Notes: generated from the letters alone by a model not told the origin. A stretch of DNA of 50,430 nt from Pseudomonadota bacterium (GCA_029779755.1 JAKOZZ010000273.1:1-50430), one strand, 5' to 3'; shown: positions 1 to 9,111, counted from the stretch's first letter. Numbers and translations: made by a program.

Positions 1-3
1 CGT

Positions 4-765
4 TCAGCGCACCAGGTGGGACAGCATGCGCTCGATGCCGGCGTTCAGCGGCGCCTCGATCATCGGCAGCCCCAGCGTGAGCAGCAGCAGCCCGGTGAAG
101 ATGGTCACCGGAAAGCCGATCGACATCAGCTGCAGTTGCGGCGCGACGCGCGAGATCACGCCCAGGCTCAGGCTCGAGAAGAGCAGCAGGGCCATGAAGG
201 GAAGCGCCAGGTTCAAGGCAAGCGCGAAGATCTCGCCGCCGAGCTGCACGGGGGTGCGCTCGAGCACGAACGCGAACGACGCGACGCCGGCAGGATACGT
301 CGAGAAGCTCTCGACCACGGTGACGATCACCGCCAGCGGTCCGTTGAGCGCCACGAACGCCAGCATGGCGATGGTGTTGACGAAGCGTCCCACCGCATTG
401 GCCTGACCCTGCTGCGGATCGAAGAATCCGGCGAACGACAGACCCATCTGCAATCCGATCGCCTCGCCGGCGATCTCGAAGGCGGCGAACAGCAGCCGCG
501 CGACGAAGCCGATCGTCAGGCCGATCAGCACCTCGCGCGCCACCAGCACCAGGCCGGCGGGACCGGCGAAGCCGGACGGATCGACCGGCCCGGCGAACGG
601 TGCGACGACCAGCGCGACCAGTGCCGCCAGGCCGACGCGGGCCCGCACGGTGAACGCACGGTTGGACAGGATCGGCGCGCTGCTCATCATCGCCAGCACC
701 CGGAACAGCGGCAGCAGGAAGGCCGCCATCCAGCCGAAGAGCTGCGACTCGGAGAACGTGATCAT
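4..765 (-). CDS. fliR: Flagellar export gate protein FliR
   Basis: FliR is an inner-membrane component of the flagellar type III export gate, which assembles with FliP and FliQ inside the MS ring. The 253-residue product is of normal family length. It is strongly hydrophobic with about six membrane segments, and its N-terminus (SQLFGWMAAFLLPLFRVLAM) is FliR-like. The start codon overlaps the end of fliQ by 4 nt, so the two are probably translationally coupled. The stop codon lies just inside the window edge, so the gene is complete. It is the last gene seen in the fliL-to-fliR run. Confidence 0.96.
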   Translation of the reverse strand: MITFSESQLFGWMAAFLLPLFRVLAMMSSAPILSNRAFTVRARVGLAALVALVVAPFAGPVDPSGFAGPAGLVLVAREVLIGLTIGFVARLLFAAFEIAGEAIGLQMGLSFAGFFDPQQGQANAVGRFVNTIAMLAFVALNGPLAVIVTVVESFSTYPAGVASFAFVLERTPVQLGGEIFALALNLALPFMALLLFSSLSLGVISRVAPQLQLMSIGFPVTIFTGLLLLTLGLPMIEAPLNAGIERMLSHLVR

Positions 766-1037
766 CCGCCGGTCGCGATCTGCGGAATGCTCTGCAGCGT
801 GCGCGCGATGTAGTCGGTGAGCATCGTCAGCATCCAGGGCCCGATCGCCATCAGCGTCACCGTGATCGCGACCATCTTGGGCAGGAACGTGAGCGTGGCC
901 TCGTTGATCTGGGTGACCGCCTGGAGCAGGCTCACCACCAGGCCGATCATCAGGGCGACCAGCAGCACGGGCGCCGACACGGTGAGCATCATTTCGAGGG
1001 CCTGTCGGCCGAGGGTCACCACGTGTTCCGGAGTCAT
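762..1037 (-). CDS. fliQ: Flagellar export gate protein FliQ
   Basis: FliQ is a small inner-membrane subunit of the export gate. The 91-residue product has the expected length and two hydrophobic hairpin segments. It opens MTPEHVVTLGRQALEM, typical of FliQ. It sits between fliP (79-nt gap upstream) and fliR (4-nt overlap downstream), the standard order. No promoter is evident in the fliP-fliQ gap, so co-transcription with fliP is assumed. Confidence 0.96.
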   Translation of the reverse strand: MTPEHVVTLGRQALEMMLTVSAPVLLVALMIGLVVSLLQAVTQINEATLTFLPKMVAITVTLMAIGPWMLTMLTDYIARTLQSIPQIATGG

Positions 1038-1116
1038 CGAAGGTTCCTGTTCAGAGGGGCGTGCGCAGAAGGGCGTCCGCGTTCGGGCGGGGTGTCCGGG
1101 GCGGCTCGGGGGCGCG

Positions 1117-1896
1117 TCAGCCGGGCCCGAAGCTCTGGACGAGCGATCCCACCAGGAGGTTCCAGCCGTCGGCCAGCACGAACAGCATCAGCTTGAACGG
1201 CAGGGCGACGAGGACCGGCGAGACCATCATCATGCCCATCGACATCAGCAGGCTGGCCACGATCAGGTCGATCATCAGGAAGGGGATGAAGACCAGGAAT
1301 CCGATCTGGAACGCGGTCTTCAGCTCGCTGATGACGAAGGCCGGAATCAGCACGCGCATCGGCACCTGCTCGCGGGCGGCGGCCGGGTCGATGCGCGCGA
1401 TCTTCACGAACATCGACAGGTCGGTGTCCCGGGTCTGCTTCAGCATGAACGCACGGATCGGGTCACCGCCTTTCGTCAGCGCCTCCTCGAACGCGATCTT
1501 CTGCTCGGCGTACGGCTTGTAGGCCTCCTCGTACACGCGGTCGATCGTGGGGGCCATCACGAAGAACGTGAGGAACAGCGACATGCCCACGATCACCTGG
1601 TTCGGCGGGCTCGACTGCAGTCCGAGCGCCTGGCGCAGCAGGGCCAGCACGATGACGATGCGGGTGAAGCCGGTCATCAGCAGCAGCACCGACGGCAGGA
1701 ACGACAGCGCCGAGAAGATCAGCAGCGTCTGGATCGGCACCGAGTAGGTGGTGGCGCCGCCCGGTCCGGGATTCGCGTTCAGCGTCAGGCCGCCGGCGGT
1801 CTGCGCATGGGCCGGGCCGGCGAACAGCGCGGCCATGATCAGCACGACCGCCACGCCGAGCAGCGCGGCCGGGTGCTTAAACGCCTTTGTCAGCAT
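1117..1896 (-). CDS. fliP: Flagellar export gate protein FliP
   Basis: FliP forms the core of the export-gate pore with FliR and FliQ. The 259-residue product begins with a cleavable signal peptide ending near AGPAHA (about residue 31), a known peculiarity of FliP. Several membrane segments follow, with the family blocks FSALSFLPSVLLLMTGFTRI and GFLVFIPFLMIDLIVASLLM. The start lies 20 nt inside the end of fliO and has no clear Shine-Dalgarno, which suggests coupling to fliO translation. Confidence 0.97.
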   Translation of the reverse strand: MLTKAFKHPAALLGVAVVLIMAALFAGPAHAQTAGGLTLNANPGPGGATTYSVPIQTLLIFSALSFLPSVLLLMTGFTRIVIVLALLRQALGLQSSPPNQVIVGMSLFLTFFVMAPTIDRVYEEAYKPYAEQKIAFEEALTKGGDPIRAFMLKQTRDTDLSMFVKIARIDPAAAREQVPMRVLIPAFVISELKTAFQIGFLVFIPFLMIDLIVASLLMSMGMMMVSPVLVALPFKLMLFVLADGWNLLVGSLVQSFGPG

Positions 1897-2212
1897 TCGG
1901 ATGGAACCGGTTCAGCAGGGTTGCGAACGCCGCGCCGGCGGGCGCCTGGGCGCCCTCGGCCTGCGGCCATTCGTCGAGGGTGGCGAGCAGGGTCATCGAC
2001 TGCCCGGTGATGCCGACGACCAGGTAGCGGTCGGCGGCGCGGACGACGGCGATGCGCTCGCGCGGTCCGACGTTGAGCCCCGCCACCATCGACAGCGACC
2101 CGGCTCCGGCGCCGCGCAGCGCCTGGCCGCGTCGCATCAGCCACAGTGCGACGGGGATCATCAGCACCACGAACAGGAAGGCCGTCAGCGACGGGATCAT
2201 CGAGGACATCAT
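1877..2212 (-). CDS. fliO: Flagellar biosynthesis protein FliO
   Basis: FliO is a membrane-anchored assembly factor that helps FliP oligomerise. The 111-residue product has one N-terminal membrane segment (about residues 8-27) followed by a small cytoplasmic domain with the typical VGPRERIAVV and YLVVGIT blocks. It sits between fliN and fliP as in other fli operons. Overlap with fliP is 20 nt. FliO is poorly conserved, so the call rests on topology, the short motifs and position. Confidence 0.92.
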   Translation of the reverse strand: MMSSMIPSLTAFLFVVLMIPVALWLMRRGQALRGAGAGSLSMVAGLNVGPRERIAVVRAADRYLVVGITGQSMTLLATLDEWPQAEGAQAPAGAAFATLLNRFHPNADKGV

Positions 2213-2222
2213 GACGTCGGTC

Positions 2223-2663
2223 TCAGGTCCGGTTCAGGCGGCGCAGCCGCTCGGACGGGGTGACGATGTCGGTCAGGCGGATGCCGAACTTGTCGTTCAC
2301 CACCACGACCTCGCCCTGCGCGATCAGGCAGCCGTTGACGAGCACGTCCATCGGCTCGCCGGCGAGCGCGTCGAGCTCGATCACCGAGCCCTGCGCCAGC
2401 TGCAGGATGTGCTTGATCGGGATGCGGGTGCGGCCGAGCTCCACCGTCAGCTGGACGGGGATGTCCAGGATCATGTCGATGTCGTTCTGCGCACCGCCGG
2501 TGCCGCCGCCCGACAGCTTGGGGAACAGGTGCGACGCGTCCGACACCGTGTCGCCGCCGCTCACCGCCGGCGGGCGCGCCTCCGACGCCTGCTCCTGCTC
2601 GGCGAGTGCGGCCGCCCAGTCGTCGTCGGCGACGCTCTGGCCCTGGGTGTTGTCATCGCTCAT
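2223..2663 (-). CDS. fliN: Flagellar switch protein FliN
   Basis: FliN forms the base of the C-ring and takes part in switching and in docking the export ATPase complex. The 146-residue product has an acidic, low-complexity N-terminal half and a C-terminal SpoA/FliN domain (about residues 65-140). That domain carries LTVELGRTRIPIKHILQL, GSVIELD and a GEVVVVNDKFGIRL block. The first 11 nt overlap fliM. The next gene is fliO. Confidence 0.97.
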   Translation of the reverse strand: MSDDNTQGQSVADDDWAAALAEQEQASEARPPAVSGGDTVSDASHLFPKLSGGGTGGAQNDIDMILDIPVQLTVELGRTRIPIKHILQLAQGSVIELDALAGEPMDVLVNGCLIAQGEVVVVNDKFGIRLTDIVTPSERLRRLNRT

Positions 2664-3654
2664 TGGGTGCTCCGTTCAATGCGTCGCTGACCGGGGTCAG
2701 GATGGACTCGACCTTCACCGCGTAGCGGCCGTCGGAGACGCCGTAGCGGCACTCGAAGATCGGGACGTTGTCGACCTTGGTCGTCAGGGTTTCGTTCAGA
2801 TCGAGCTCGATGAAGTCGCCCGGCTTCAGGCCGATGAGCTGCTCGATCGTGGCGGTGGTGCTGGCGAACTCCGCGACGAGCTCGACCTCGGCCGACTTGA
2901 TCTGCTGGGTGAGCAGGCTCACCCAGCGCCGGTCGGTGCCCTGGTGCTCGCCGCGCACGGACGAGTACAGCGTGTCGCGGATCGGCTCCAGGGTGGAGTA
3001 GGGGATGCAGAAGTGCAGCACACCGCCCGCCTCGCCGATCTCGATGTCGAAGCTGGTCGTCACCATGATCTCGGAGGGCGTCGCGATGTTCGCGAACTGG
3101 GTGTGCATCTCCGAGCGCACGAACTCGAGCTCGAGCGGGTAGATGCCGCTCCACGCCTGCTTGTACTCCACGCAGATCACCTCGACCATGCGCTGGATGA
3201 TCCGCTGCTCGGTGGGCGAGAAGTCGCGGCCCTCGATGCGGGTGTGCAGCTTGCCCGAGCCGCCGAACAGGTTGTCGATCACCGTGAACACGAGGTTCGG
3301 CTCGCAGATCACCAGGCCGCTGCCGCGCAGCGGGCGCACCTGCATGATGTTGATGTTCGTCGGCACGACGAGGTTGCGCAGGAACGCGCTGTACTTCTGC
3401 ACCTTGGCCTGGCCGACCGAGATCTCGGGGCTGCGCCGCATGAAGTTGAACAGCCCGATGCGCAGGTTCCGCGCGAAGCGCTCGTTGACGATCTCGAGCG
3501 TGGGCATGCGCCCGCGCACGATGCGCTCCTGCTTGGCGAGGTCGTACGGTCGGATGCCTTCGGTCGGCTGCTCGCGCGCGCCGGCGTCGGCTTCGCCGTT
3601 GACGCCGTCGAGCAGCGCGTCGACTTCCTCCTGCGAGAGAAACTGTTCGGCCAT
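2653..3654 (-). CDS. fliM: Flagellar motor switch protein FliM
   Basis: FliM is the C-ring subunit that binds phosphorylated CheY and contacts FliG. The 333-residue product starts with the CheY-binding peptide FLSQEEVDALLDG. A middle CheC-like domain follows, with a GGSGK block around residue 130, then a C-terminal SpoA domain near residues 255-320. Length and domain order are normal. The start codon is 3 nt after fliL and the end overlaps fliN by 11 nt. The CheY partner is encoded at 21016-21411. Confidence 0.97.
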   Translation of the reverse strand: MAEQFLSQEEVDALLDGVNGEADAGAREQPTEGIRPYDLAKQERIVRGRMPTLEIVNERFARNLRIGLFNFMRRSPEISVGQAKVQKYSAFLRNLVVPTNINIMQVRPLRGSGLVICEPNLVFTVIDNLFGGSGKLHTRIEGRDFSPTEQRIIQRMVEVICVEYKQAWSGIYPLELEFVRSEMHTQFANIATPSEIMVTTSFDIEIGEAGGVLHFCIPYSTLEPIRDTLYSSVRGEHQGTDRRWVSLLTQQIKSAEVELVAEFASTTATIEQLIGLKPGDFIELDLNETLTTKVDNVPIFECRYGVSDGRYAVKVESILTPVSDALNGAPNER

Positions 3655-3657
3655 GGC

Positions 3658-4311
3658 TTACTGGACGATGAACTGCGAGAAGTGCACGGCTTCGATCGGG
3701 TTGGGGTCGGCCCGGCGCTTCGGCTTGCGCTTCTTCTTCTTGACGGGCTTGTCCTCGACGGCCTCCTCGCCGTCCTCGGACTTGGCGGCGTCGGCTGCCT
3801 TCTCCTCGGACTTGGCGACGGCGGCCTTCTTGCGCGGCGGCTCGTCCTCCTCGTCGTCGGGGGGCGTCCAGCCGATCTGCAGGCCGGCGGCCGTCGCCAG
3901 CTCCTCGGCGAGCTGCTCCTTGCCGGCGACCGTCAGCAGCTCCTTCGACGTCTTCGACGACAGCAGCATCAGCACCGCATTGCGCACGGCCGGCATCATC
4001 GCGGTGAGCTGCTCGCCGATCTTGGCGTCCGCCACCTCGAGCACGATGGCGATCTGCGCGAAGCGCTCGCCGCCTTCGTCGGCGAGGTTCACCGTGAAGG
4101 GTTCGAGGGTGGTGAAGGTCTTCGGCTTCTTCTTCGCGGCCGGCGCGTGCTCGGCCTCGGCTTCGGCCTCGGCGTCGGGCTTCGGCTTCATGAAGTACCA
4201 CGCCACGCCGCCGCCGCCGCCGCCCAGCAGGATGACCGCTGCGAGGGCGATGATCAGACCCTTCTTGCCCTTCTTCTTGGGCTCCTGGGCGTCCTTCTTC
4301 TCTTCGGACAT
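3658..4311 (-). CDS. fliL: Flagellar basal body-associated protein FliL, with a charged insert
   Basis: FliL is a single-pass inner-membrane protein that surrounds the stator and supports torque. The 217-residue product has a basic cytoplasmic N-terminus, one membrane segment at about 18-41 containing six consecutive glycines, and a periplasmic domain beginning near KTFTTLEPFTVNL. The family's C-terminal tail (EAVHFSQFIVQ, 207-217) is present. It is separated from the domain by about 55 residues (about 150-205) very rich in Asp, Glu and Lys. That makes the protein longer than common FliL proteins of roughly 150-180 residues. It heads the fliLMNOPQR run; a candidate promoter lies at 4356-4423. 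Confidence 0.93.
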   Translation of the reverse strand: MSEEKKDAQEPKKKGKKGLIIALAAVILLGGGGGGVAWYFMKPKPDAEAEAEAEHAPAAKKKPKTFTTLEPFTVNLADEGGERFAQIAIVLEVADAKIGEQLTAMMPAVRNAVLMLLSSKTSKELLTVAGKEQLAEELATAAGLQIGWTPPDDEEDEPPRKKAAVAKSEEKAADAAKSEDGEEAVEDKPVKKKKRKPKRRADPNPIEAVHFSQFIVQ

Positions 4312-4332
4312 GTGCGCTCCGATGCGACCCGC

Positions 4333-4359
4333 TAAAGTTCCGTCGTTGGAGGTCGATTA
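4333..4359 (+). promoter_or_regulatory. Sigma-28-like promoter facing away from fliL, antisense to fliK
   Basis: The plus strand reads TAAAGTTC, 11 nt, GTCGATTA, compared with the FliA consensus TAAAGTTT-N11-GCCGATAA (7/8 and 6/8 matches at the correct spacing). It overlaps the proposed fliL -10 on the other strand. Transcription would run toward the 3' end of fliK, on the antisense strand. No ORF with credible coding character lies just downstream on that strand, so it may produce an antisense RNA or be fortuitous. Confidence 0.4.
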
Positions 4360-4423
4360 TTCGGAGTGCGGGGGTCGGCCGGTGAGGTGAATACACCGGG
4401 CGAAGCGGGCCATTTCGGGCCGC
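4352..4423 (-). promoter_or_regulatory. Candidate FlhDC-dependent promoter of fliL
   Basis: On the minus strand a box-like pair has cores GAAATGGC (4416-4409) and a weaker inverted partner at 4395-4388, separated by 13 nt. This is the same geometry as the clear fliE/fliF box. Nineteen nt further on lies AATAAT (4361-4356), a 5/6 match to a sigma-70 -10. The predicted start is about 4349, giving a leader of about 38 nt. The left half-site is weak, so FlhDC binding is an inference. The rest of the 242-nt fliK-fliL gap shows no ORF. Confidence 0.5.
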
Positions 4424-4553
4424 TCCGCGGGGCATGGCCGCAGCGGGCCGACGCGCGGCCGGCGCGCACCGACGGCGGGTGCCCGCCCTGCACGGCGTGC
4501 GGGGCGGGTCCTGCGGATGCCGGTGTCCGGCGCGCGGCCGGACGGCCCGAGCG

Positions 4554-6281
4554 TCAGGCGAAGAGGTCGAGCAGGCGGCGCTGCGGGGTGTTTGCCGGCG
4601 CCGCGATCGGGGGCGCGCCCGACTCCGCGACCGGTCCTGCGTCCCGTCCGAGCGTGCGGCCGGGTGCGGCGGGGGCGCCGGCGGCCTGCCGCTGCGCGGC
4701 GCTGCCGTCGCCGCTGCGCGCATCGAAGCCCGATCCGGTGCGGCTGTCCCCCAGCTCGATGCCGTGTTCCTTCAGGGCGGCCTGCAGCGCGGGCAGCGAA
4801 CGTTCGATCGCCTGCCGGGTCTCGACGTGCTCGGAGGTGAAGACGATCGACAGGGTGTCGGCCTCCATCGACATCGAGATGCGGATCGGGCCGAGCTCGG
4901 GCGGATTCACCACCAGTTCGGCCTGGTCGATGCCCTGCAGCGCCAGCGACTCGATCGTGTCGGCGAATTCTCCGGGGAAGGCCGGTGTGTCCAGTGCCGC
5001 GGCAAGCGTCATCCGGGTCTCGGCCGATGCCGCAGACGCGGCGCCGGAGGCGCCGTCGGCCGCCGTCATGGCGGGGGCCTGAGCGGGCATCGCCGCGGCG
5101 GCGGCCGTGCTGGCGGCCAGGCTTGCGAGGAGATCGTCGCGGGGGCCGTCGGTGTGCGGTGCTGCGCCCTCGGGTGTGCTGCGCTCGGCGCCGGCGACCG
5201 CCGCCAGGATCGCCGCCGCGCCCGGTGCCACCGGTGTCTCGCCGTCCGGCCCGGGGCGGGCCGACCGGGGGCCCGGTGCCGAGGCGCCGGGTGCGGCGTC
5301 GGTGCGCGTCGCCTGGGCGTCCGAGGCTGCGGCCGCGGGGCCCGTCGCGGGGTCGCCCGCCGCGCGCGCTGCGGCGCCGGTGTCGGCGTCGCGGGCGGCA
5401 CGGCGTGCTGCTGCGCCACCCGACGGGTCGGCCGCATCGGCGGTCGTGCCCGCCGCGGCGGCGAGAGGGGCGGACGTCGGTGCCGCGTCGTTCGCCGCGG
5501 CGGCCCAGGGGAGGGCGACCGTGCGGTCGGGTTCGGCGCTCGTCGGTGTCTGCGCCTGTGCGGCCCCGGCGGGGTCGATCGGTGCGTCCGCCGTCGGGGC
5601 GTCGGTCGTGGCGGTCGCCGCGCGGGCTGCGCCGGCGTCGGAGGACGGGACGACGTCGGTCGCGTCTTCGGCCGGCGTGCCGTCGGCGGTCGGCTCCGCC
5701 GGAACGCTGCCCAGGCCCGCCGCGGCGATCAGCCCCGTGACCGCGAGTGCGGCGGCCGTGGGGTCGGCCATCGGCGTCGTCTCCCGGGGTGCGTGGGCCG
5801 GGTCGTCCTCGGCACGCGGGCGTGCGCGCTTTGCGGTCGGCGTCGCTGCGCCCGCGTGCGTGTCCGATGCGGCGGGCTGCCCGGTCGTGTCGCCCGTGTC
5901 CCGCGGGGGCGGATCGCCGGTCGTCGGAGCGTCGGGCCGTGCGTCCTCGGCGCGGGCCTGCACCGCGGCCGCCGTGGGTGCCCCGGCGGCCGTCGTGGCG
6001 GCGGACCGGGCCGGCGCCGGCGCGGGGTCCGCGCGCATCGGCAGGGCGCGACGCTGCTGCAGCCGGTCGAAGGCGCGCCGCTCGGCAAGCGGATCCCCTG
6101 CGGAGGCGGCCTGCTCCCCGGCGGGGGGGGCCAGCGGCCGGGCGTCGGTGGCCGGCGCGCCCGGGTCGGCACCGAGTCGCAGCTGGTCGATCAGCGCGCC
6201 GAACCCGCCTGCCGCGGGCGAAGGGCCGGTGGCGGCCGGCAGGCCGGTCGTCGCGGGGGAACTGCGCAGGGCCTCAATCAT
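4554..6281 (-). CDS. fliK: Flagellar hook-length control protein FliK
   Basis: FliK is secreted as a molecular ruler and switches the export apparatus from hook to filament substrates through FlhB. The 575-residue product is mostly Ala/Pro/Asp-rich low-complexity sequence (about 1-430). It ends in a conserved hook-length domain at about 439-512, with AELVVNPPELGPIRISMS and the pattern ETRQAIERSLPALQAAL. The ATG at 6281 is preferred over upstream in-frame starts. It has a GAAGG ribosome site about nine nt upstream and overlaps the fliJ stop by 8 nt. The 8-G run at 6123-6130 lies inside the gene. Confidence 0.94.
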   Translation of the reverse strand: MIEALRSSPATTGLPAATGPSPAAGGFGALIDQLRLGADPGAPATDARPLAPPAGEQAASAGDPLAERRAFDRLQQRRALPMRADPAPAPARSAATTAAGAPTAAAVQARAEDARPDAPTTGDPPPRDTGDTTGQPAASDTHAGAATPTAKRARPRAEDDPAHAPRETTPMADPTAAALAVTGLIAAAGLGSVPAEPTADGTPAEDATDVVPSSDAGAARAATATTDAPTADAPIDPAGAAQAQTPTSAEPDRTVALPWAAAANDAAPTSAPLAAAAGTTADAADPSGGAAARRAARDADTGAAARAAGDPATGPAAAASDAQATRTDAAPGASAPGPRSARPGPDGETPVAPGAAAILAAVAGAERSTPEGAAPHTDGPRDDLLASLAASTAAAAAMPAQAPAMTAADGASGAASAASAETRMTLAAALDTPAFPGEFADTIESLALQGIDQAELVVNPPELGPIRISMSMEADTLSIVFTSEHVETRQAIERSLPALQAALKEHGIELGDSRTGSGFDARSGDGSAAQRQAAGAPAAPGRTLGRDAGPVAESGAPPIAAPANTPQRRLLDLFA

Positions 6282-6735
6282 GTCGTCTTGCCTTCGTGCG
6301 GGCGCGCAGGTGGGCCTGCGACGCGAATTCGTCCGTCTGTCGTTGTTCGATGCGCTGCGCGCGCAGCCGCGCGGCCTGTGCGCGGCGCTCGGCCAGCGTC
6401 TCCAGCGCCTTGAGGCGGCGCTGCTGCTCGGCCAGGTCGGTCTCGCGCAGGGCGGCCGTCTCGTCCAGCCGGCGGGCCAGCGTCTGCTGGTCGCCGATCG
6501 CCTGATCGAGCTTGCCGGTGAACGCCTCGTGCACCTGCACCGTCCGGGTGTCGAAGGCGCGCGCGCCGCGCTTCGGTGCGCGCTGGTCGTAGTCCGAGCG
6601 GTAGCCTTCGAGCATGCGCAGGGTCGAGCCGGCGGTGTCGGCTTCGCGGCGGGCACGTGCGGCGACGCCGGCCCGACGGTCGCGGTCGCGCCGCTGCAGG
6701 TCGATCAGGAGCTCGAGGGTGCGGTTGCGGCTCAT
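6274..6735 (-). CDS. fliJ: Flagellar export chaperone-escort FliJ
   Basis: FliJ is a coiled-coil protein that sits in the centre of the FliI hexamer and links it to FlhA. The 153-residue product is almost entirely charged helix (Arg, Glu, Gln, Ala), of the usual length, and starts [16 protein letters not shown]. It overlaps fliI by 4 nt upstream and fliK by 8 nt downstream. FliJ proteins diverge quickly, so the identification leans on size, coiled-coil composition and location. Confidence 0.93.
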   Translation of the reverse strand: MSRNRTLELLIDLQRRDRDRRAGVAARARREADTAGSTLRMLEGYRSDYDQRAPKRGARAFDTRTVQVHEAFTGKLDQAIGDQQTLARRLDETAALRETDLAEQQRRLKALETLAERRAQAARLRAQRIEQRQTDEFASQAHLRARTKARRHD

Positions 6736-8198
6736 CGATCACCCGACGGGCCGAGGACCGCCTCGAGGGCGTCGCGTGCCTGCGCCAGCGTGCACTGCTC
6801 GTGCATCTCCTGCTGCAGCATCGCGGCGATGCGCGGGAACAGGGCCAGCGCCTGGTCGGTCTCGGGATCGCTGCCGGCGACGTAGGCGCCGACCGAGATC
6901 AGGTCGCGGCTGCGCTGGTAGCGCGACCACAGCGCCTTGACCCGGCGCGCGAGCAGCAGGTGCCGCGCGTCGGTGACGTTGTGCATCACGCGCGAGATCG
7001 ATTGTTCGATGTCGATGGCCGGGTAGTGGCCGCTTTCGGCCAGGGCCCGCGACAGCACGATGTGGCCGTCGAGGAAGGACCGGGCCGCGTCGGCGATCGG
7101 GTCGCTCTGGTCGTCGCCCTCGGCGAGCACCGTGTAGAAGGCGGTGATCGAGCCGCCGCCCCGGTCGCCGTTGCCGGTGCGTTCCACCAGTTGCGGCAGC
7201 TTGGCGAACACCGATGGCGGATAGCCCTTGGTGGCCGGCGGCTCGCCGATCGCGAGCGCAACCTCGCGCGCCGCCATCGCGTAGCGGGTGAGCGAGTCCA
7301 TCAGCAGCAGCACCTGCCGGCCTTCGTCGCGGAAGTGCTCTGCGATCGCGGTCGCGTAGGCCGCCCCCTGCATGCGCAGCAGGGGCGGCGAGTCGGCCGG
7401 CGCGGCCACGACGACCGAGCGTGCCAGGCCATCCTCGCCGAGGATGTCCTCGATGAACTCCTTGACCTCGCGGCCGCGCTCGCCGATCAGCCCGACGACG
7501 ATGACCTCGGCTTCGGTGTACCGGGCCATCATGCCCATCAGCACGCTCTTGCCGACGCCTGCGCCCGCGAACAGTCCCAGGCGCTGGCCGCGTCCGACGG
7601 TGAGCATCGTGTTGATCGCACGGATGCCGGTGTCGAGCGGCGTGCGCACCGGATCGCGCTCCATCGCGCTGATCGGTCTGCGCTGGATGGGCTCGTGGCG
7701 CACGTCGGTGAGGGGGCCGCCCTTGTCGAGCGGTTCGCCGCGCGCGTCGATCACGCGACCCAGCAGACCGTGACCGACCGGCAGGTGCCGCATGCGGTCG
7801 GTGCTGCGCCGCCACGGATGCGACGGCGCATTCAGCGCGGGCGCACGCACCGGCAGCGACATCGGCGAGACCCGCGCGCCCGGGCTCAGACCGTGCACCA
7901 GGCCGGTGGGCATCAGGTACAGGCGGTCGTCGCCGAAGCCGACGACCTCGGCCTCGATGCTCTGCCGTTCGCCGTGGGCGGCCTGCTCGACGAGGCAGAC
8001 GGATCCGACCGGCAGGCGCAGCCCGGTCGCTTCGAGCACCAGACCCGCGACGCGCACCAGGCGGCCGTGCACCGCGATCGGGTCGGCGGCCTGGGCGAAC
8101 GCGCGGTGGCGCGACAGCAGGTCGCGGAACGCCTGCGCGTCGGCCGTCCGGGACGGCGCGCGGGCGGGCGGTGCGAGCGGTGCGCGGGCTTCAGCCAT
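6732..8198 (-). CDS. fliI: Flagellum-specific export ATPase FliI
   Basis: FliI hydrolyses ATP to unload substrates from chaperones at the export gate. The 488-residue product carries Walker A (GAGVGKS, about residue 210), the family block [16 protein letters not shown], a Walker B-like [14 protein letters not shown] and a C-terminal region with [11 protein letters not shown]. The ATG at 8198 is chosen over 8282 because it has a CGGAG ribosome site. It also gives an 8-nt overlap with fliH, matching the fliJ/fliK junction, while the extension looks like fliH in another frame. Confidence 0.96.
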   Translation of the reverse strand: MAEARAPLAPPARAPSRTADAQAFRDLLSRHRAFAQAADPIAVHGRLVRVAGLVLEATGLRLPVGSVCLVEQAAHGERQSIEAEVVGFGDDRLYLMPTGLVHGLSPGARVSPMSLPVRAPALNAPSHPWRRSTDRMRHLPVGHGLLGRVIDARGEPLDKGGPLTDVRHEPIQRRPISAMERDPVRTPLDTGIRAINTMLTVGRGQRLGLFAGAGVGKSVLMGMMARYTEAEVIVVGLIGERGREVKEFIEDILGEDGLARSVVVAAPADSPPLLRMQGAAYATAIAEHFRDEGRQVLLLMDSLTRYAMAAREVALAIGEPPATKGYPPSVFAKLPQLVERTGNGDRGGGSITAFYTVLAEGDDQSDPIADAARSFLDGHIVLSRALAESGHYPAIDIEQSISRVMHNVTDARHLLLARRVKALWSRYQRSRDLISVGAYVAGSDPETDQALALFPRIAAMLQQEMHEQCTLAQARDALEAVLGPSGDR

Positions 8199-9111
8199 CG
8201 ACACCGGCTCCGTCGCGTGCGTCGGGCATGCCGTCGAAGGGGGCTTCGCGGGCATCGGCGGCTGCGGGCACATCGGCCGCATCGTCGGCTTCGTCGGCTT
8301 CGGCGGCTTCGGCGGCTTCCGGCGCGTCGCGCCCGGAGGCCGCGGCCGGTGCGGCGGTCCGGCCGGACGCGCTGCGGCGCAGGGCTGCGCGGTCGGCGGT
8401 CACGTCGACGGCGTCGGACGTCGCCGCATCGGGCCGGCCGATCGCGGCCAGCGTCCGGCGCCAGCGCGTGCCGACCGTGGCATCGACTTCGGCGCCCGAC
8501 GACACGATCCGGCATCCGCCGACGGCGATCGAAGGATCCGGCACGATCGTGGCCGCGCGTGCATGCAGCGCCGGCGCCAGCGCGGCGTCGACCTCGGCGA
8601 CGTCGTCCGGATGCAGGTGCAGCGAGAAGCTCGAGCGCTCGTCGATCAGCGCCGCGATCGCCTCGCGTGCGACCTCCACGATCAGGCCGGGCTCGGTGAT
8701 CAGCGTGCGGCGCACGGTCTGCCGCGCCAGCTCGATCGCGAGTGCGACGACCTCGTCGGCGAGGCCTTCGCGCAGCGCGCGCAGCTGTTCGTCGAAGGCG
8801 TCGGCGATGCCGCAGGCGCGCGCCTCGAGCCGGGCCAGCTCGGCCGCGCGGGCCTGCGCATGCTCGCGCGCATACCGCTGCTGCGCGGCTTCGGCGCCCT
8901 GGCGCACCCCCTCCCGCAGGCCGAGGGCACGACCGGCGACGAAGGCCGGGTCGTCTTCCTGCGGCGGCTCGGGGGCCGCGGCGGCGGCCCGCGCTGCGAA
9001 CCCGACACGGGCCGCGCCGGTGCGCTGGCCCTTGAGGTCCCCCAGCGTGAAGGGCCTGACCTCGGTCAGCTGCTCGGCGCCGATGATCCGGCTAGACGAA
9101 GGCGTCTTCAC
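8191..9111 (-). CDS. fliH: Flagellar export ATPase regulator FliH
   Basis: FliH is the stator-like regulator that binds FliI and docks it to the C-ring through FliN. The 306-residue product has an Ala-rich N-terminal region, a helical segment (about 60-150) and a C-terminal domain with [15 protein letters not shown] and [10 protein letters not shown]. The last 70 or so residues are an extra Ala/Asp/Glu-rich tail, which makes it longer than common FliH proteins of about 230 residues. It overlaps fliG by 20 nt and fliI by 8 nt. Confidence 0.93.
   Translation of the reverse strand: MKTPSSSRIIGAEQLTEVRPFTLGDLKGQRTGAARVGFAARAAAAAPEPPQEDDPAFVAGRALGLREGVRQGAEAAQQRYAREHAQARAAELARLEARACGIADAFDEQLRALREGLADEVVALAIELARQTVRRTLITEPGLIVEVAREAIAALIDERSSFSLHLHPDDVAEVDAALAPALHARAATIVPDPSIAVGGCRIVSSGAEVDATVGTRWRRTLAAIGRPDAATSDAVDVTADRAALRRSASGRTAAPAAASGRDAPEAAEAAEADEADDAADVPAAADAREAPFDGMPDARDGAGVDG

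Noticed and set aside
2260-4335. Long plus-strand open frames across fliN, fliM and fliL
   Set aside because: They are antisense shadows. None continues past the sigma-28-like site at 4333 as a credible gene.
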